Below, in pieces: positions 1 through 8,400 of a stretch of 64,000 nt of DNA (within the stretch, counting starts at the first letter, position 1; every line of letters starts with the position of its first letter). The notes beneath the pieces were generated by a model, which worked only from the letters and a program-made list of their open reading frames with translations, ran no database searches and was not told the origin of the DNA. The stretch is from positions 62,001-126,000 of the forward strand of contig CAYGVI010000001.1 of assembly GCA_964353335.1 (NCBI GenBank), read 5' to 3'. Source of the stretch: JAWAAW01 sp964353335. GTDB taxonomy: Archaea > Nanobdellota > Nanobdellia > Woesearchaeales > ARS49. The position numbers were made by a program, and so were the translations under genes.

Positions 1-2
1 TA

Positions 3-185
3 CGCTTCTCACCTGTCAGCGCAGAAGACATAGTCAAAGCCAAAAATCGCGAGCCTGACTTTGAGCGCGTGCAGATGATTAACAGGTTCAGCGACCCGTT
101 CCTTAACCTGTTCAGCACATGGAAGCATAATGCCAAAAAATTAGAACATCTCGGACATCTGGTTGCGTACAGCACATACAGCTGA
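3..185 (+). CDS. C-terminal fragment of an unidentified protein
   Basis: An open frame enters from the left edge and ends with TGA at 183-185, giving about 60 residues that start RFSPVSAEDIVKAKNREPDF and end in YSTYS. It is the only frame of the three on this strand open through this stretch, and the next gene follows after a normal promoter-sized gap, so it is probably the tail of a real gene. I do not recognise the family and no motif is diagnostic. Confidence 0.5.
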   Translation, partial: RFSPVSAEDIVKAKNREPDFERVQMINRFSDPFLNLFSTWKHNAKKLEHLGHLVAYSTYS

Positions 186-206
186 AATACCCCGCAACGC
201 GATAAC

Positions 207-214
207 TTTATAAA
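207..214 (+). promoter_or_regulatory. TATA box of the eS1 gene
   Basis: TTTATAAA sits 27-34 nt before the ATG at 241. That is the normal archaeal distance from TATA box to transcription start, so the eS1 message is probably leaderless or nearly so. Confidence 0.6.
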
Positions 215-240
215 CCCCTGCCCTGCTTTCTCGTCTAAAT

Positions 241-948
241 ATGGCACAAAAGACATCAAAAGCAGCCGTACTCGTGAAGAAGAAGTCATGGCTTCCAATC
301 ATAGCGCCAGGGCTTTTCAACAACCAGCCGATAGGGGAAATGTACATTGATGACGAGGCAGACCCTGCAAAGAGAAGGGTGACTGTCAGTTTGATGGTTC
401 TTACAGGAGACCCCCAAAGGCAGAATGTTCATATCAGCCTGGATGTTACGAAGAAGGAAAACAACCAGATTCTCACAACGACAACAGGATACTCAATTGC
501 CCCTGCTGCGGTAAGGAAGATGATGAGGCGTGCAAGGGAGCGCGTTGACGATTCATTTGTCACAAAAACAAAGGACGATATCGCGGTAAGGATTAAGCCT
601 GTCCTTATCACAAGGGGAAGGGCACAGGGCGGAGTCATGCGCGATGTAAGAAGCCAGATGCGCGCGTTCATTGTCCGCGGCGTCGCAACAATGACATTTG
701 TTGACTTTATCAGGGAGCTTGTTGCTCACAAGTTCCAGAGGCAGCTGCAGGACGCATTGAGAAAAATTTACCCATTGCAGACCTGCGAGCTCCGCGATGT
801 CCACATAGAGACCAGCGAAAAAAGGCTTAAGAACATCCTAATAGCTCCGCCACTGCCTGTGAAGCCTGCGGAAAAGGTTGAAGAGAAGCCGGCAGAAGCG
901 CCAGTACAGGAAGAAAACAAAGAAGCACAAACAGAAGAAACTGCATAA
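241..948 (+). CDS. rps3ae: 30S ribosomal protein eS1 (S3Ae)
   Basis: This 235-residue protein matches the archaeal/eukaryotic S3Ae (eS1) family of the small ribosomal subunit. Recognisable parts are the SWLPIIAPGLFNNQPIGE N-terminal segment, the VSLMVLTGD and QNVHISLDVT strands and the basic helix VRSQMRAFIVRG. The last ~35 residues form an acidic Glu/Ala/Pro tail typical of small archaeal genomes. The ATG lies just downstream of a TATA box without a Shine-Dalgarno sequence, fitting leaderless translation. Bacteria lack this protein, so it is one of the best archaeal markers in the window. Confidence 0.96.
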   Translation: MAQKTSKAAVLVKKKSWLPIIAPGLFNNQPIGEMYIDDEADPAKRRVTVSLMVLTGDPQRQNVHISLDVTKKENNQILTTTTGYSIAPAAVRKMMRRARERVDDSFVTKTKDDIAVRIKPVLITRGRAQGGVMRDVRSQMRAFIVRGVATMTFVDFIRELVAHKFQRQLQDALRKIYPLQTCELRDVHIETSEKRLKNILIAPPLPVKPAEKVEEKPAEAPVQEENKEAQTEETA

Positions 949-956
949 TTCTAATT

Positions 957-995
957 CGGGCGCGTACCGCGCCAGAGACCAAGCGATAATTCAAG
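957..995 (+). repeat. Dispersed 39-bp palindrome-containing repeat, copy 1
   Basis: The perfect hairpin GGCGCG-TAC-CGCGCC at 959-973 is followed by AGAGACCAAGCGATAATTCAAG-like sequence. A same-length, ungapped copy at 60937-60975 agrees at 33 of 39 positions, with the 19 leftmost bases identical. Here it lies after the eS1 stop and is followed by TTCTTTTT, so it may help end transcription, but the second copy lies in the opposite direction relative to its neighbour gene. Confidence 0.7.
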
Positions 996-1041
996 TTCTT
1001 TTTACATTAGCTTTTTAAAAGCCATATCCCTCTCTTTTCTT

Positions 1042-1638
1042 ATGATAATAGGGCAGGGGGCAGAGGCAGTCCTGAGAAAGCAGGAGAACAATGTCATCAA
1101 GGAAAGGGTTCCAAAGGATTACCGCCTTTCTGAGATAGACAACAAGCTGCGCGCATCAAGGACAAGGCGCGAGGCAAAGATTCTCGCAAAGCTTGAGGAA
1201 ATGAACTTTCCTGCGCCGCGATTAAGGAAGATTGATGACAAGGACATGAAGATAGAAATGGACTTTGTCCCAGGACCGCTGTTAAAGGATGTTTTGCACA
1301 CAAAGCCGGCTGAGTTCAGCAGGGAAATCGGCAGAAAGGTCGGGATTTTGCATTCAAATGACATAATCCACTCTGATTTGACAACCTCAAACATGATACA
1401 CTGCAATAATGAAGTTCATTTCATTGACTTTGGATTGAGCTTTGTGTCCTCAAAAACAGAAGACAAGGCAGTTGATTTGCATTTGCTTGACCGCGCGCTT
1501 GAGTCAAGGCACCACGAAATCTACAGCGAATGCATTGCAGCTGCTTTGGAAGGCTACAAGGAAGGCAATCCCGGCTGGGCTTTGGTGCTTGAACGCCTTG
1601 CAAAGGTTGAACAGCGCGGCAGGAACAAGAAAAAATGA
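1042..1638 (+). CDS. bud32: Bud32-type KEOPS kinase
   Basis: This 198-residue protein is a stand-alone Bud32 (PRPK), the small atypical kinase/ATPase of the KEOPS complex that makes t6A in ANN-decoding tRNAs. The start GQGAEAVL is the family's shortened Gly-rich loop. Catalytic motifs are HSDLTTSNMI (HxDxxxxN) and FIDFGLS (DFG equivalent). The basic C-terminus is usual. In many archaea Bud32 is fused to Kae1; here it is separate. A TATA box (CTTTTTAAAA, 1011-1020) precedes the ATG at leaderless distance. Its stop overlaps the next gene by ATGA, so the two are probably translationally coupled. Confidence 0.95.
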   Translation: MIIGQGAEAVLRKQENNVIKERVPKDYRLSEIDNKLRASRTRREAKILAKLEEMNFPAPRLRKIDDKDMKIEMDFVPGPLLKDVLHTKPAEFSREIGRKVGILHSNDIIHSDLTTSNMIHCNNEVHFIDFGLSFVSSKTEDKAVDLHLLDRALESRHHEIYSECIAAALEGYKEGNPGWALVLERLAKVEQRGRNKKK

Positions 1639-2498
1639 TACAGCAAGCCAACCTGCATGTTCTTGAAAAAAAGAAAGAAGGGATAAATGCGCTTTGTGGC
1701 ACGTATAGTGTTGTCCTTTTTGATACAAACTCGGTTTACTCACCTTTTAACACGGACTTGTATTTTTTGACAAAGTCACCGATAAACACAAATGGGCTCT
1801 TGAAATTCGCAGAGGTTATCGCGAATTTCACGCATGCTGTGAAAACTTTGGGAAACCTGACAACAATAGGCGCAGTTTACACCGAGATTAACAAAGGCAT
1901 GAATATAGTTGCAAGTACACTTAGCTACTGCAGGAAGCACAGCGACAACATGAAATCTGAACACCCTTACGCAATGGATGCCATGAACTGCGTAATTAAA
2001 GAGTACTCATTGCTTCTTGAGCTGATTGAAAAAAAGAAAACTCTCAAAGGAAATAATGGCGAGAGCAACAGAATAGCAAAGAATCTTGCGAAAATAATCA
2101 GCCTGGCAAAATACCCTGAGGGAGCTCCTTCACCTTCCGGAACAGACTACTTGCTTGTGGGGGAGCTGTTCAGGCAGTTGATGCAGGGAAAAAAAGCAAC
2201 GCTGATAAGCAATGACAGGGACATAAGCGGCACAATAATAACAGGGGCTGCGGCAATAGATTTCTGCGGGCTTGCACCTGCAGGCGGCTCATTTGAGGAG
2301 ACAATGCAGAAATACCCAATTACCCACACAATATCTGGAGAAGGGGAAATATGCGTGCCTAACTTCATCCAGAAACCAGAAGCAAGCGCCACATTCGAGA
2401 CAAGCGACAAAAGGAGCATTGAAGATTGCATTTCACAGATCTGTGCAATTAATCGACAACATGGGGCTGAGACGGTTGATGCCAACAGTGTGCTTTAA
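1635..2498 (+). CDS. PIN-like domain protein
   Basis: This 287-residue protein has the arrangement of acidic residues expected of a PIN-domain ribonuclease: VVLFDTNSV with Asp about residue 30, Glu about residue 84 in GAVYTEI, Asp in SGTDYLLVGEL about 168 and SNDRDISG about 190. The central segment is longer than in VapC-type toxins and there is no antitoxin neighbour, so an RNA-processing role is likelier than a toxin role. It overlaps bud32 by 4 nt (ATGA). The last ~80 residues have no domain I recognise. The assignment rests on motif pattern, not on clear family similarity. Confidence 0.6.
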   Translation: MIQQANLHVLEKKKEGINALCGTYSVVLFDTNSVYSPFNTDLYFLTKSPINTNGLLKFAEVIANFTHAVKTLGNLTTIGAVYTEINKGMNIVASTLSYCRKHSDNMKSEHPYAMDAMNCVIKEYSLLLELIEKKKTLKGNNGESNRIAKNLAKIISLAKYPEGAPSPSGTDYLLVGELFRQLMQGKKATLISNDRDISGTIITGAAAIDFCGLAPAGGSFEETMQKYPITHTISGEGEICVPNFIQKPEASATFETSDKRSIEDCISQICAINRQHGAETVDANSVL

Positions 2499-2530
2499 CC
2501 GCTTCAGGAGTATCTGACTTATTGGCTCTA

Positions 2531-2622
2531 TGGGGCTGAGGAGATTTGAACTCCCGTCGCACCCATTCTGGAGCATTTCTGCCGCCCCAAGGGTGAAGCC
2601 TACCAAGCTAGCCGACAGCCCC
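2531..2622 (-). tRNA. tRNA-Pro(GGG) with a short anticodon-loop intron
   Basis: On the minus strand the gene opens with GGGGCTG and closes with CAGCCCC plus discriminator A. The T arm is GGGAG-TTCAAAT-CTCCT. The anticodon stem CACCC/GGGTG is perfect but encloses 26 nt instead of 7, beginning TTGGGG. Removing about 19 nt after position 37 leaves a normal loop with anticodon GGG. GGGG can pair with CTCC inside the insert, as in a bulge-helix-bulge, although the exact splice points are not certain. No CCA is encoded. The D stem has one mismatch. Confidence 0.85.
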
Positions 2623-2665
2623 GGTATGCATAGAAGTTCTTATCGTGGTTTTTAAAGGATTCGAT

Positions 2666-3226
2666 TTATTTGTCGGTTTCAGGTTTTGCATCCCTTTGCA
2701 ATAATTCGCGGGCTTTTGCCAGTTTATCTTCAATAAGCGATTTTGGAAGGCATTCATTTTTGTCCAACTCCTCCTGAATCTTGTAGTGTATCATTGCTTC
2801 TTCGCACCTACCTAGCTGGGTAAGTACTGCCCATAACTGAGAATGCACACGAAGAAAAATTGCATCACCACCCAACTCAACTGCTTTTTTGTAAGCAGAT
2901 ACTGCTTTTTCAAGCTTACCTTGCTCAGCATAAGCGTGACCTAAGAGAAGATAACAACGGACATTTGGCTCTAGCATCACAGAACGCTCATACGCAGATG
3001 CAGACTCTGCATACGCGCCAACTTCGCTTAATGCATGACCTAAAAAGGAGTATGCTAAAGAATTGTTTGGGTTCTTCTCAACTTCCTTCAAGTATTTTTC
3101 CAACCCAGCAATTTTATCTCTATGACTGCTTGAACCAGCTTTCCCCGCCTTTGCCATTTGCTCTTCCCTTCTCAGCACCTCTTCAAGTGCGCTAATCAGC
3201 TTTTCCGGCTCGAATTCGCCTGTCAT
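2666..3226 (-). CDS. TPR-repeat protein with shared N-terminal helix motif
   Basis: This protein of about 186 residues has tetratricopeptide repeats in its centre (NNSLAYSFLGHALSEVGAYA and the following repeats). I place the start at the ATG at 3226, which has GTGAGG just upstream, rather than the upstream GTG. Its N-terminus (FEPEKLISALEEVLRREEQ) resembles those of the next two upstream genes, suggesting a common docking helix. It is the last gene of the kinase/phosphatase operon. A scaffold role is likely from the TPRs; the partner is unknown. Confidence 0.8.
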   Translation of the reverse strand: MTGEFEPEKLISALEEVLRREEQMAKAGKAGSSSHRDKIAGLEKYLKEVEKNPNNSLAYSFLGHALSEVGAYAESASAYERSVMLEPNVRCYLLLGHAYAEQGKLEKAVSAYKKAVELGGDAIFLRVHSQLWAVLTQLGRCEEAMIHYKIQEELDKNECLPKSLIEDKLAKARELLQRDAKPETDK

Positions 3227-3254
3227 GTAGTTCCTCACTTCGGATATGAAAAAA

Positions 3255-5717
3255 TCACTTCTTATTCAGCTCTTCAAGTTTGGTTTTGGCGTCATTGTCC
3301 CCCAAATCAACAGCCTTTTTGTAATATTTCTTTGCCTCATCTTTTTTGCCCTGCTCAACAAGAACATCTGCCAGATTGGAGTATGAAAATTTGAATTTAG
3401 TGTCGAGTTCAATTGCTTTTTTATAACACGCCACAGCCTCATCACGCTTTCCCTGCAGGCGCATTACATCTCCCAGATTATGATATGCGGCATCACACTC
3501 AGGATTGATTTTAATGGCGTTTTTGTAAGACAAGGCTGCATCACTCAGCTTGTCCTGGCGTTCCAACGCGATACCCAAAGAATTGTACGCAGCATCCGAC
3601 TTAGTAATTGCAATCGCTTTTTTCAAGGCTGCTTCTGCCTCTGCATACCTGCTTAACGTATTAAACGTATTGCCCAAATAAAAATACGCGTCACCAAAAC
3701 CAGGATTTAACTCAATGACTTTGTTGAAATGCAGGATTGCATCCAAGTGCTTTTCCTTTGAATTCAGGAGCATTCCCAAATTATAATGCGCCAATTGAGA
3801 TTGTGGATTCAGCTTGATTGATAGCTCATAAAAGGTAATGGCATCATCAAATTGCTTCAAATCATGATATGACATCCCCATTCCCAAATGTGCAGCATCA
3901 TTGGCTGGGTCAAGCTTAATGGCTTTCCTGTAATCTGCCAAAGACTCATTAAACTTGCTCCGCTTGCGAAATGCATTTCCCTGTGCAATAAAATCTGCGG
4001 CATTACCGGAAACGTAATAAAGATTTTCCTCCCGCCATGCATTATACTCCTCACCAGACATTATTACCTTTACTCCCTTGTCCTTAAGCTGTTTAAGCGC
4101 ATCCTGGTTTTCAGGCGTCAAATAATCAAAGGAAGAGCCTGCAATTGCCAGCTCTTTCAAAGAAGGCATTTTCAGGAATCCCGCAAGACCAGGGATGCGG
4201 ACATTAAGCAGGTCCGCAACACGAATGGACTTTGAATCAAATATCGGGTCAAGTGAGCCGCCAATATCCGCATTATCCATTATTAAATTCTCTAGCGCGG
4301 ACAGATTTTCAATACCTGCCAGGCTGCCAATTGTGCAGTGGGGCATTATAAGCTCTTTAAATGAAGGAAGGTTCCTCAGCTTTGTAAAGTTAGGAATCTG
4401 GCAACCGGTGAACCTCGCAGACTTAAGCGATGGCAAATCTTTTAACATGAAATAAGAATCATCAAAAGCAAGTTCAGTCATTTCTATGGAATCCAAATCG
4501 CGCAGGTGTGAGAGCGGATCAATCTTAACAGGCGTTTGCGAGTGGAACAAACCGCCGCCACAAGCCGCCTTTACCTTGGAAATATGGAAAAACCCAAGTT
4601 CAGGAAGGCTTTCATCTGCTTTTTTCAGTTCAAAAGACGGAGTTGAATTGCATTTTGCAAGATTGTTCACCAATGCGGCATACGCATTATACTCATAAGT
4701 TGGAAGAAGCACGTTTTCCCCCTCATGGAAAGATATCAGCCCGCCTGACTGCTTCAAATACTGCATTGTTTTCTGGTATTTAGCAAGCTCTTTACTGGCA
4801 GTAACGCTTGGGCTGACTTGAAGCGCTGCCTTTTCCTCACTAAGCGTCTTGTTTTGCGCCTGAAGCTCAGCCAGCTGCTTCTCAAGCCCCTGAATCCTGC
4901 TTCCTTTCTGCGTTGAATCCTGCACAACTGATTTTTTGTAAGAGTCAAATTCCACCTTGAGATTAGTTGCCTGCTTTTCGGAGATTCCAAGGCGAGTTTT
5001 AAGGTCAGCAACCTGTTCCTCAGACGCCTTCTTGTAAGCATCAATACCAGAATTCAGCTGCTTGACAGTCTTGTTAAGCTCCTCATTTTGCTTCTGATAT
5101 TTCTCTCTGTCTATTTTCACCCCTGCAAGCTCGTTTATTTTTCCAAGCAGCAGGTTGTGATCTGTCTCTGAAGCAATGCCTTCTGTAATTGCCTTTGCCT
5201 TGTAATGGATAACCTCCTTTTGGGCTGCTTCAAGGCTTGTTTTTGCAGAATCGCGCTCGTTTTTCACAGCAGAATATTCAGCCCGCGATGCAAGCATTTG
5301 TTTATTGCTCTCAGCAGCACTCTTCTTTGCATGCTCAAGCTCAGCTGTCAGGCGCTCAAGACTCTTGCCATCTACAGCCTGAACCACAGCAGGCTGGGCT
5401 GTTGGATTGCTTGGTTTATCTGTTTGAAAATACGGTTGTACACCAAATACCCCCACCATTGCAGCAGCGCCCCCAAAAAGCATGAACAACAGATTATGCA
5501 TTAGTTCACCCTTTCTGACCGGCTTTGGGTCAGCAACTGCCTGTTTTGCAGCTTTCTGAAGGCATGCATACTCTGTATTGGAAACAAGAATCATATTCGG
5601 AGGCAAAACAGGCGCACGCGCTGCAGCCTGCTTGGCTTCCTCTTCCTCTTTCAGCGCGTCTTCAAGCGCATTAACCAGATTTTCCGGCTTAAAACTGCCT
5701 GAATTATCTACCGACAT
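3255..5717 (-). CDS. Membrane-anchored coiled-coil/LRR/TPR protein
   Basis: This protein of about 820 residues is modular. Residues 8-27 carry the shared helix motif (FKPENLVNALEDALKEEEE). One membrane segment lies at about 73-93. A long coiled coil runs from about 120 to 320. Leucine-rich-like repeats follow (DLPSLKSARFTGC, NLSALENLIMDNA) to about 550, then roughly seven TPRs to the end, many with KAIKLDPANDAAHLGMG-like sequence. The start at 5717 (MSVDNSG) is preceded by GGGGTG. It looks like an assembly platform tethered to the membrane, encoded between an LRR and a TPR protein in the same operon. I know of no named family with this architecture. Confidence 0.85.
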   Translation of the reverse strand: MSVDNSGSFKPENLVNALEDALKEEEEAKQAAARAPVLPPNMILVSNTEYACLQKAAKQAVADPKPVRKGELMHNLLFMLFGGAAAMVGVFGVQPYFQTDKPSNPTAQPAVVQAVDGKSLERLTAELEHAKKSAAESNKQMLASRAEYSAVKNERDSAKTSLEAAQKEVIHYKAKAITEGIASETDHNLLLGKINELAGVKIDREKYQKQNEELNKTVKQLNSGIDAYKKASEEQVADLKTRLGISEKQATNLKVEFDSYKKSVVQDSTQKGSRIQGLEKQLAELQAQNKTLSEEKAALQVSPSVTASKELAKYQKTMQYLKQSGGLISFHEGENVLLPTYEYNAYAALVNNLAKCNSTPSFELKKADESLPELGFFHISKVKAACGGGLFHSQTPVKIDPLSHLRDLDSIEMTELAFDDSYFMLKDLPSLKSARFTGCQIPNFTKLRNLPSFKELIMPHCTIGSLAGIENLSALENLIMDNADIGGSLDPIFDSKSIRVADLLNVRIPGLAGFLKMPSLKELAIAGSSFDYLTPENQDALKQLKDKGVKVIMSGEEYNAWREENLYYVSGNAADFIAQGNAFRKRSKFNESLADYRKAIKLDPANDAAHLGMGMSYHDLKQFDDAITFYELSIKLNPQSQLAHYNLGMLLNSKEKHLDAILHFNKVIELNPGFGDAYFYLGNTFNTLSRYAEAEAALKKAIAITKSDAAYNSLGIALERQDKLSDAALSYKNAIKINPECDAAYHNLGDVMRLQGKRDEAVACYKKAIELDTKFKFSYSNLADVLVEQGKKDEAKKYYKKAVDLGDNDAKTKLEELNKK

Positions 5718-6258
5718 CAACACCCCGCCCAACCAAATACAGAAGCTGCTTCTGCGAAAGTGGGCTTTCCCAGTTAATCGGCGCGTTGTACAAAACCAGC
5801 TTTTTCAGGAAAGGCGCAGACTCAGCGCCTTTCAAATCAGCAACAGGGGTGTCCTGCAAACGGGCGTCCTCAAGCAAAGGAAGCCTTTGCATCCACTGCA
5901 AATCCCTGACCTTGGTCCTGCTCAGGTCAACAACCTTGAGGTTTGAAAGAAATTCAAGCTGTTCAGGCGCATCAAAGCCTGTGTTGTTCAGGTCAAGGCA
6001 GACAAGGTATGAAAGTCCATAAACCTCTTCAGGGAGCTTGCGAACATCGCCCTGCAGCTTCAGGTAAGCCACATGGTTCTTCCTGACAATCGCCTGGGGA
6101 TTGTATTTTGCAAGCGCTTCCAATGAATTTTGCTCCCTTAAAGAAACCACGAACTGCTTTTCATCAACGACTATGAACCCATCGCCATACCATTTTTGTT
6201 CCTCTTTTAACACTGCTTCAAGGGCGTTCAATATCTTTTCAACATCAAACGGTTCCAT
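5704..6258 (-). CDS. Leucine-rich-repeat protein with shared N-terminal helix
   Basis: This 184-residue protein begins with the same motif as its two downstream neighbours (FDVEKILNALEAVLKEEQK). From about residue 70 it has degenerate leucine-rich repeats: LSYLVCLDLNNTGF, LSNLKVVDLSRTKV, LPLLEDARLQDTPV and APFLKKLVLYNAPI, spaced about 22 residues. LRR domains usually bind other proteins. It overlaps the kinase gene upstream by 14 nt and the coiled-coil gene downstream, so all three are probably made together. Confidence 0.8.
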   Translation of the reverse strand: MEPFDVEKILNALEAVLKEEQKWYGDGFIVVDEKQFVVSLREQNSLEALAKYNPQAIVRKNHVAYLKLQGDVRKLPEEVYGLSYLVCLDLNNTGFDAPEQLEFLSNLKVVDLSRTKVRDLQWMQRLPLLEDARLQDTPVADLKGAESAPFLKKLVLYNAPINWESPLSQKQLLYLVGRGVDVGR

Positions 6259-7657
6259 CTGGCACCACCTTGTAATTGCTGAAAAAGTTTAACAGCGCAA
6301 TATTTCCAGGATTGTGCATCACTTTCGCCCAACACGCAACATACTTCTCGTTAAACGGCGGAGTCGGTAATGCTTTGAATGCATCAATGCTCGCCAGGTC
6401 AGAAGACTTGCCGCAATACTTATCACTGATCATCTGGAGCACAGTCTTGCATCTCTTCTTAACGCACTGCGCTGACAACTCCTTTAAAACACCATCAGTA
6501 AGATAGTTTGCAAACTGGTCATTGTATGATTTAAGCAGCCAAGAGTGTGACAAATCATCTGGACTCGTGTCGCAATTTAAAATGATGGTGTGGTATGCGG
6601 TGCAGATTGCATCCAGCTTTTCAGGGCTTCTGGACATGCCAAAAGCTGCTTCAAGCCCAAGACTTCTCTCCTCTTTAGAATCAATCAGCTCAGGGTTCAA
6701 AGCAAGCCACAAGTCCATGCGCACCCCTTCTGCAGAGTGATACCTGTTCTTGGATTCATACTCCAGGCAATGGCGGATTACTGTATCAAGGCGCCTTTTT
6801 TTGGTCTTTAGTTGGCCATCAGCATTATCCTTCAACAGCTTATCAGAAGAATAAAATTTTGTAAGCACATCCAAGTGAGCATCAGCTCTTAACTCTTTAA
6901 GATTATTATTCTCATCCTTGTCCCATGCATTAACCAAGGAGTAGGACAAACTTGTTGACACACTCAGGCGGAGATGCCCTGTAAAAAGTTCGTAAAGCAA
7001 AACCCCCATTGAATAAAGGTCTGACTCCAACGGCATTCCCTTCTTGAGGGCTTCTGGGGCGCGGAAACCTGTTGCGCCTGCAGAACGAGATGAAGGATGC
7101 AAGATAAGCCTTGAAAGACCCAAATCATTGAGTTTAAGCCCTCTTTTCTTGGGAACAATTCCATCCTTTGAAACAAGGAAATTGTCAGGCTTAATGTCAC
7201 TGTGCACAATACCCTTATCATGCACCACCTTAAGCGCCCTAAGAGCCAGGTCTGCCAAGTCCAAATAATCAGAATCCTTCAGCGGACTTTTCATTTTTCG
7301 CATATACTGATCCAAAGGATAGCTTTCAAACCACCTCAAAACAAGATACCAATTCTCGGTAGATACATCTTTAATTGTGTGCTCATGCTTCACAACTAAA
7401 TCATGATCGACAGTAATCAGGTTATCCTCTTCCTGTTGTGCGTGCTTGCGTGAAATGCGCTTAAATGCAACATTAATTCCCTTACCAGTATCATACCCCC
7501 TAAAAACGTTGGTTGGATTTTCAGTGTTTACTTGCATTACAGGATATGAGATGTAATAGTCAGGGTGGTTGACTTTAATGCGCGCATTCTCTTCCTTAAT
7601 CCAGTCCGCATCATCCTGGTTCATGTCATCCGGAGCAACAGGCTCCATCTCCCTCAT
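6245..7657 (-). CDS. Hanks-type serine/threonine protein kinase
   Basis: This 470-residue cytosolic protein has a complete kinase core. The ATP-anchoring lysine is in VAFKRI about residue 66, the catalytic loop is HSDIKPDN (152-159), the metal motif is DLG instead of DFG (178-180), and the APE-type motif is GFRAPE (197-202), followed by SDLYSMGVLLYELFTG. No membrane segment or PASTA repeat is visible. The C-terminal ~170 residues have no domain I recognise. Its ATG overlaps the PP2C stop as ATGA with GGAGGTG upstream, so kinase and phosphatase are coupled, a usual arrangement for reversible phosphorylation. Confidence 0.93.
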   Translation of the reverse strand: MREMEPVAPDDMNQDDADWIKEENARIKVNHPDYYISYPVMQVNTENPTNVFRGYDTGKGINVAFKRISRKHAQQEEDNLITVDHDLVVKHEHTIKDVSTENWYLVLRWFESYPLDQYMRKMKSPLKDSDYLDLADLALRALKVVHDKGIVHSDIKPDNFLVSKDGIVPKKRGLKLNDLGLSRLILHPSSRSAGATGFRAPEALKKGMPLESDLYSMGVLLYELFTGHLRLSVSTSLSYSLVNAWDKDENNNLKELRADAHLDVLTKFYSSDKLLKDNADGQLKTKKRRLDTVIRHCLEYESKNRYHSAEGVRMDLWLALNPELIDSKEERSLGLEAAFGMSRSPEKLDAICTAYHTIILNCDTSPDDLSHSWLLKSYNDQFANYLTDGVLKELSAQCVKKRCKTVLQMISDKYCGKSSDLASIDAFKALPTPPFNEKYVACWAKVMHNPGNIALLNFFSNYKVVPDGTV

Positions 7658-8400
7658 TTGACACCTCCGTTCTTGCGAATAATAAGTATTCCGGTAATGT
7701 CATCGCGCGACTCAAAAGGGTCCTTCTTTGATTTGTGTTTTGCCGCATCTGTAATTTCTGAAAGAATATACTTGGCAGTGCCTTCGCCGGAAATCATTTG
7801 TGCAAGGGCCTCATCGCCAAACAATTTGTACAAGCCGTCTGTCGCGAGCAGTATTTTGCTGTATCCTGCAATATTTCTTTTAATTATCTCATGCCCCTTC
7901 ATTTGTTCATAGCACCCAAGCATGCAGGTAAGCCCGCCATCGGACACGTGGTCCCTTGTTAACTGAACCAGCTTTTTGTTGTCGTCCAAGAGGTAAATCC
8001 TTCCGTCTCCTGCATGGGCTGCATAAAGCCAATCATCATGGACATAAACAAGGTCAATAGTTGTGCGCGCAATCTTGCCTGCCAGCCATTCACCTTGCTG
8101 GTCTTGCACCTTGTTGATTTCATAAACCGCCTTGTTGGCAGCGTTAATTGATGCATTAATTGCAGCCTCAACCCATTCTTCCAAATTTGGATTGCCCTCA
8201 TTTGCGCGGCGCAGACCATTAAAAGTCTTAAATGCCGTATCAACAGCACGCGCGCTTCCGCGTTCGCTCTCAGGGTCACTGCTTAATCCATCTGCGATTA
8301 TGTGAATTTCATGCCAAGGGTCATCCTTTTGATTATCCTGAATCTTGCCGCCTGATGGAAACCTGCAGCAAATATAGTCGCTATCGTATTCTATGACCAT
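7654..8400 (-). CDS. PP2C-family protein phosphatase
   Basis: This 248-residue protein is a minimal PP2C (PPM) metal-dependent phosphatase. The metal-binding motifs are in order: DNQKDD, ADGLS (for DGxGG), AHAGDGRIYLL, LTRDH, LATDGLYKLF and SRDDITGILI. It should remove phosphates placed by the kinase encoded immediately downstream. It overlaps the stop of the upstream gene by 10 nt. No regulatory or membrane domain is attached. Confidence 0.92.
   Translation of the reverse strand: MVIEYDSDYICCRFPSGGKIQDNQKDDPWHEIHIIADGLSSDPESERGSARAVDTAFKTFNGLRRANEGNPNLEEWVEAAINASINAANKAVYEINKVQDQQGEWLAGKIARTTIDLVYVHDDWLYAAHAGDGRIYLLDDNKKLVQLTRDHVSDGGLTCMLGCYEQMKGHEIIKRNIAGYSKILLATDGLYKLFGDEALAQMISGEGTAKYILSEITDAAKHKSKKDPFESRDDITGILIIRKNGGVK

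Noticed and set aside
1635..2498. VapC-type toxin
   Set aside because: PIN-like acidic residues are present, but the protein is about twice the usual VapC length and has no antitoxin gene beside it.
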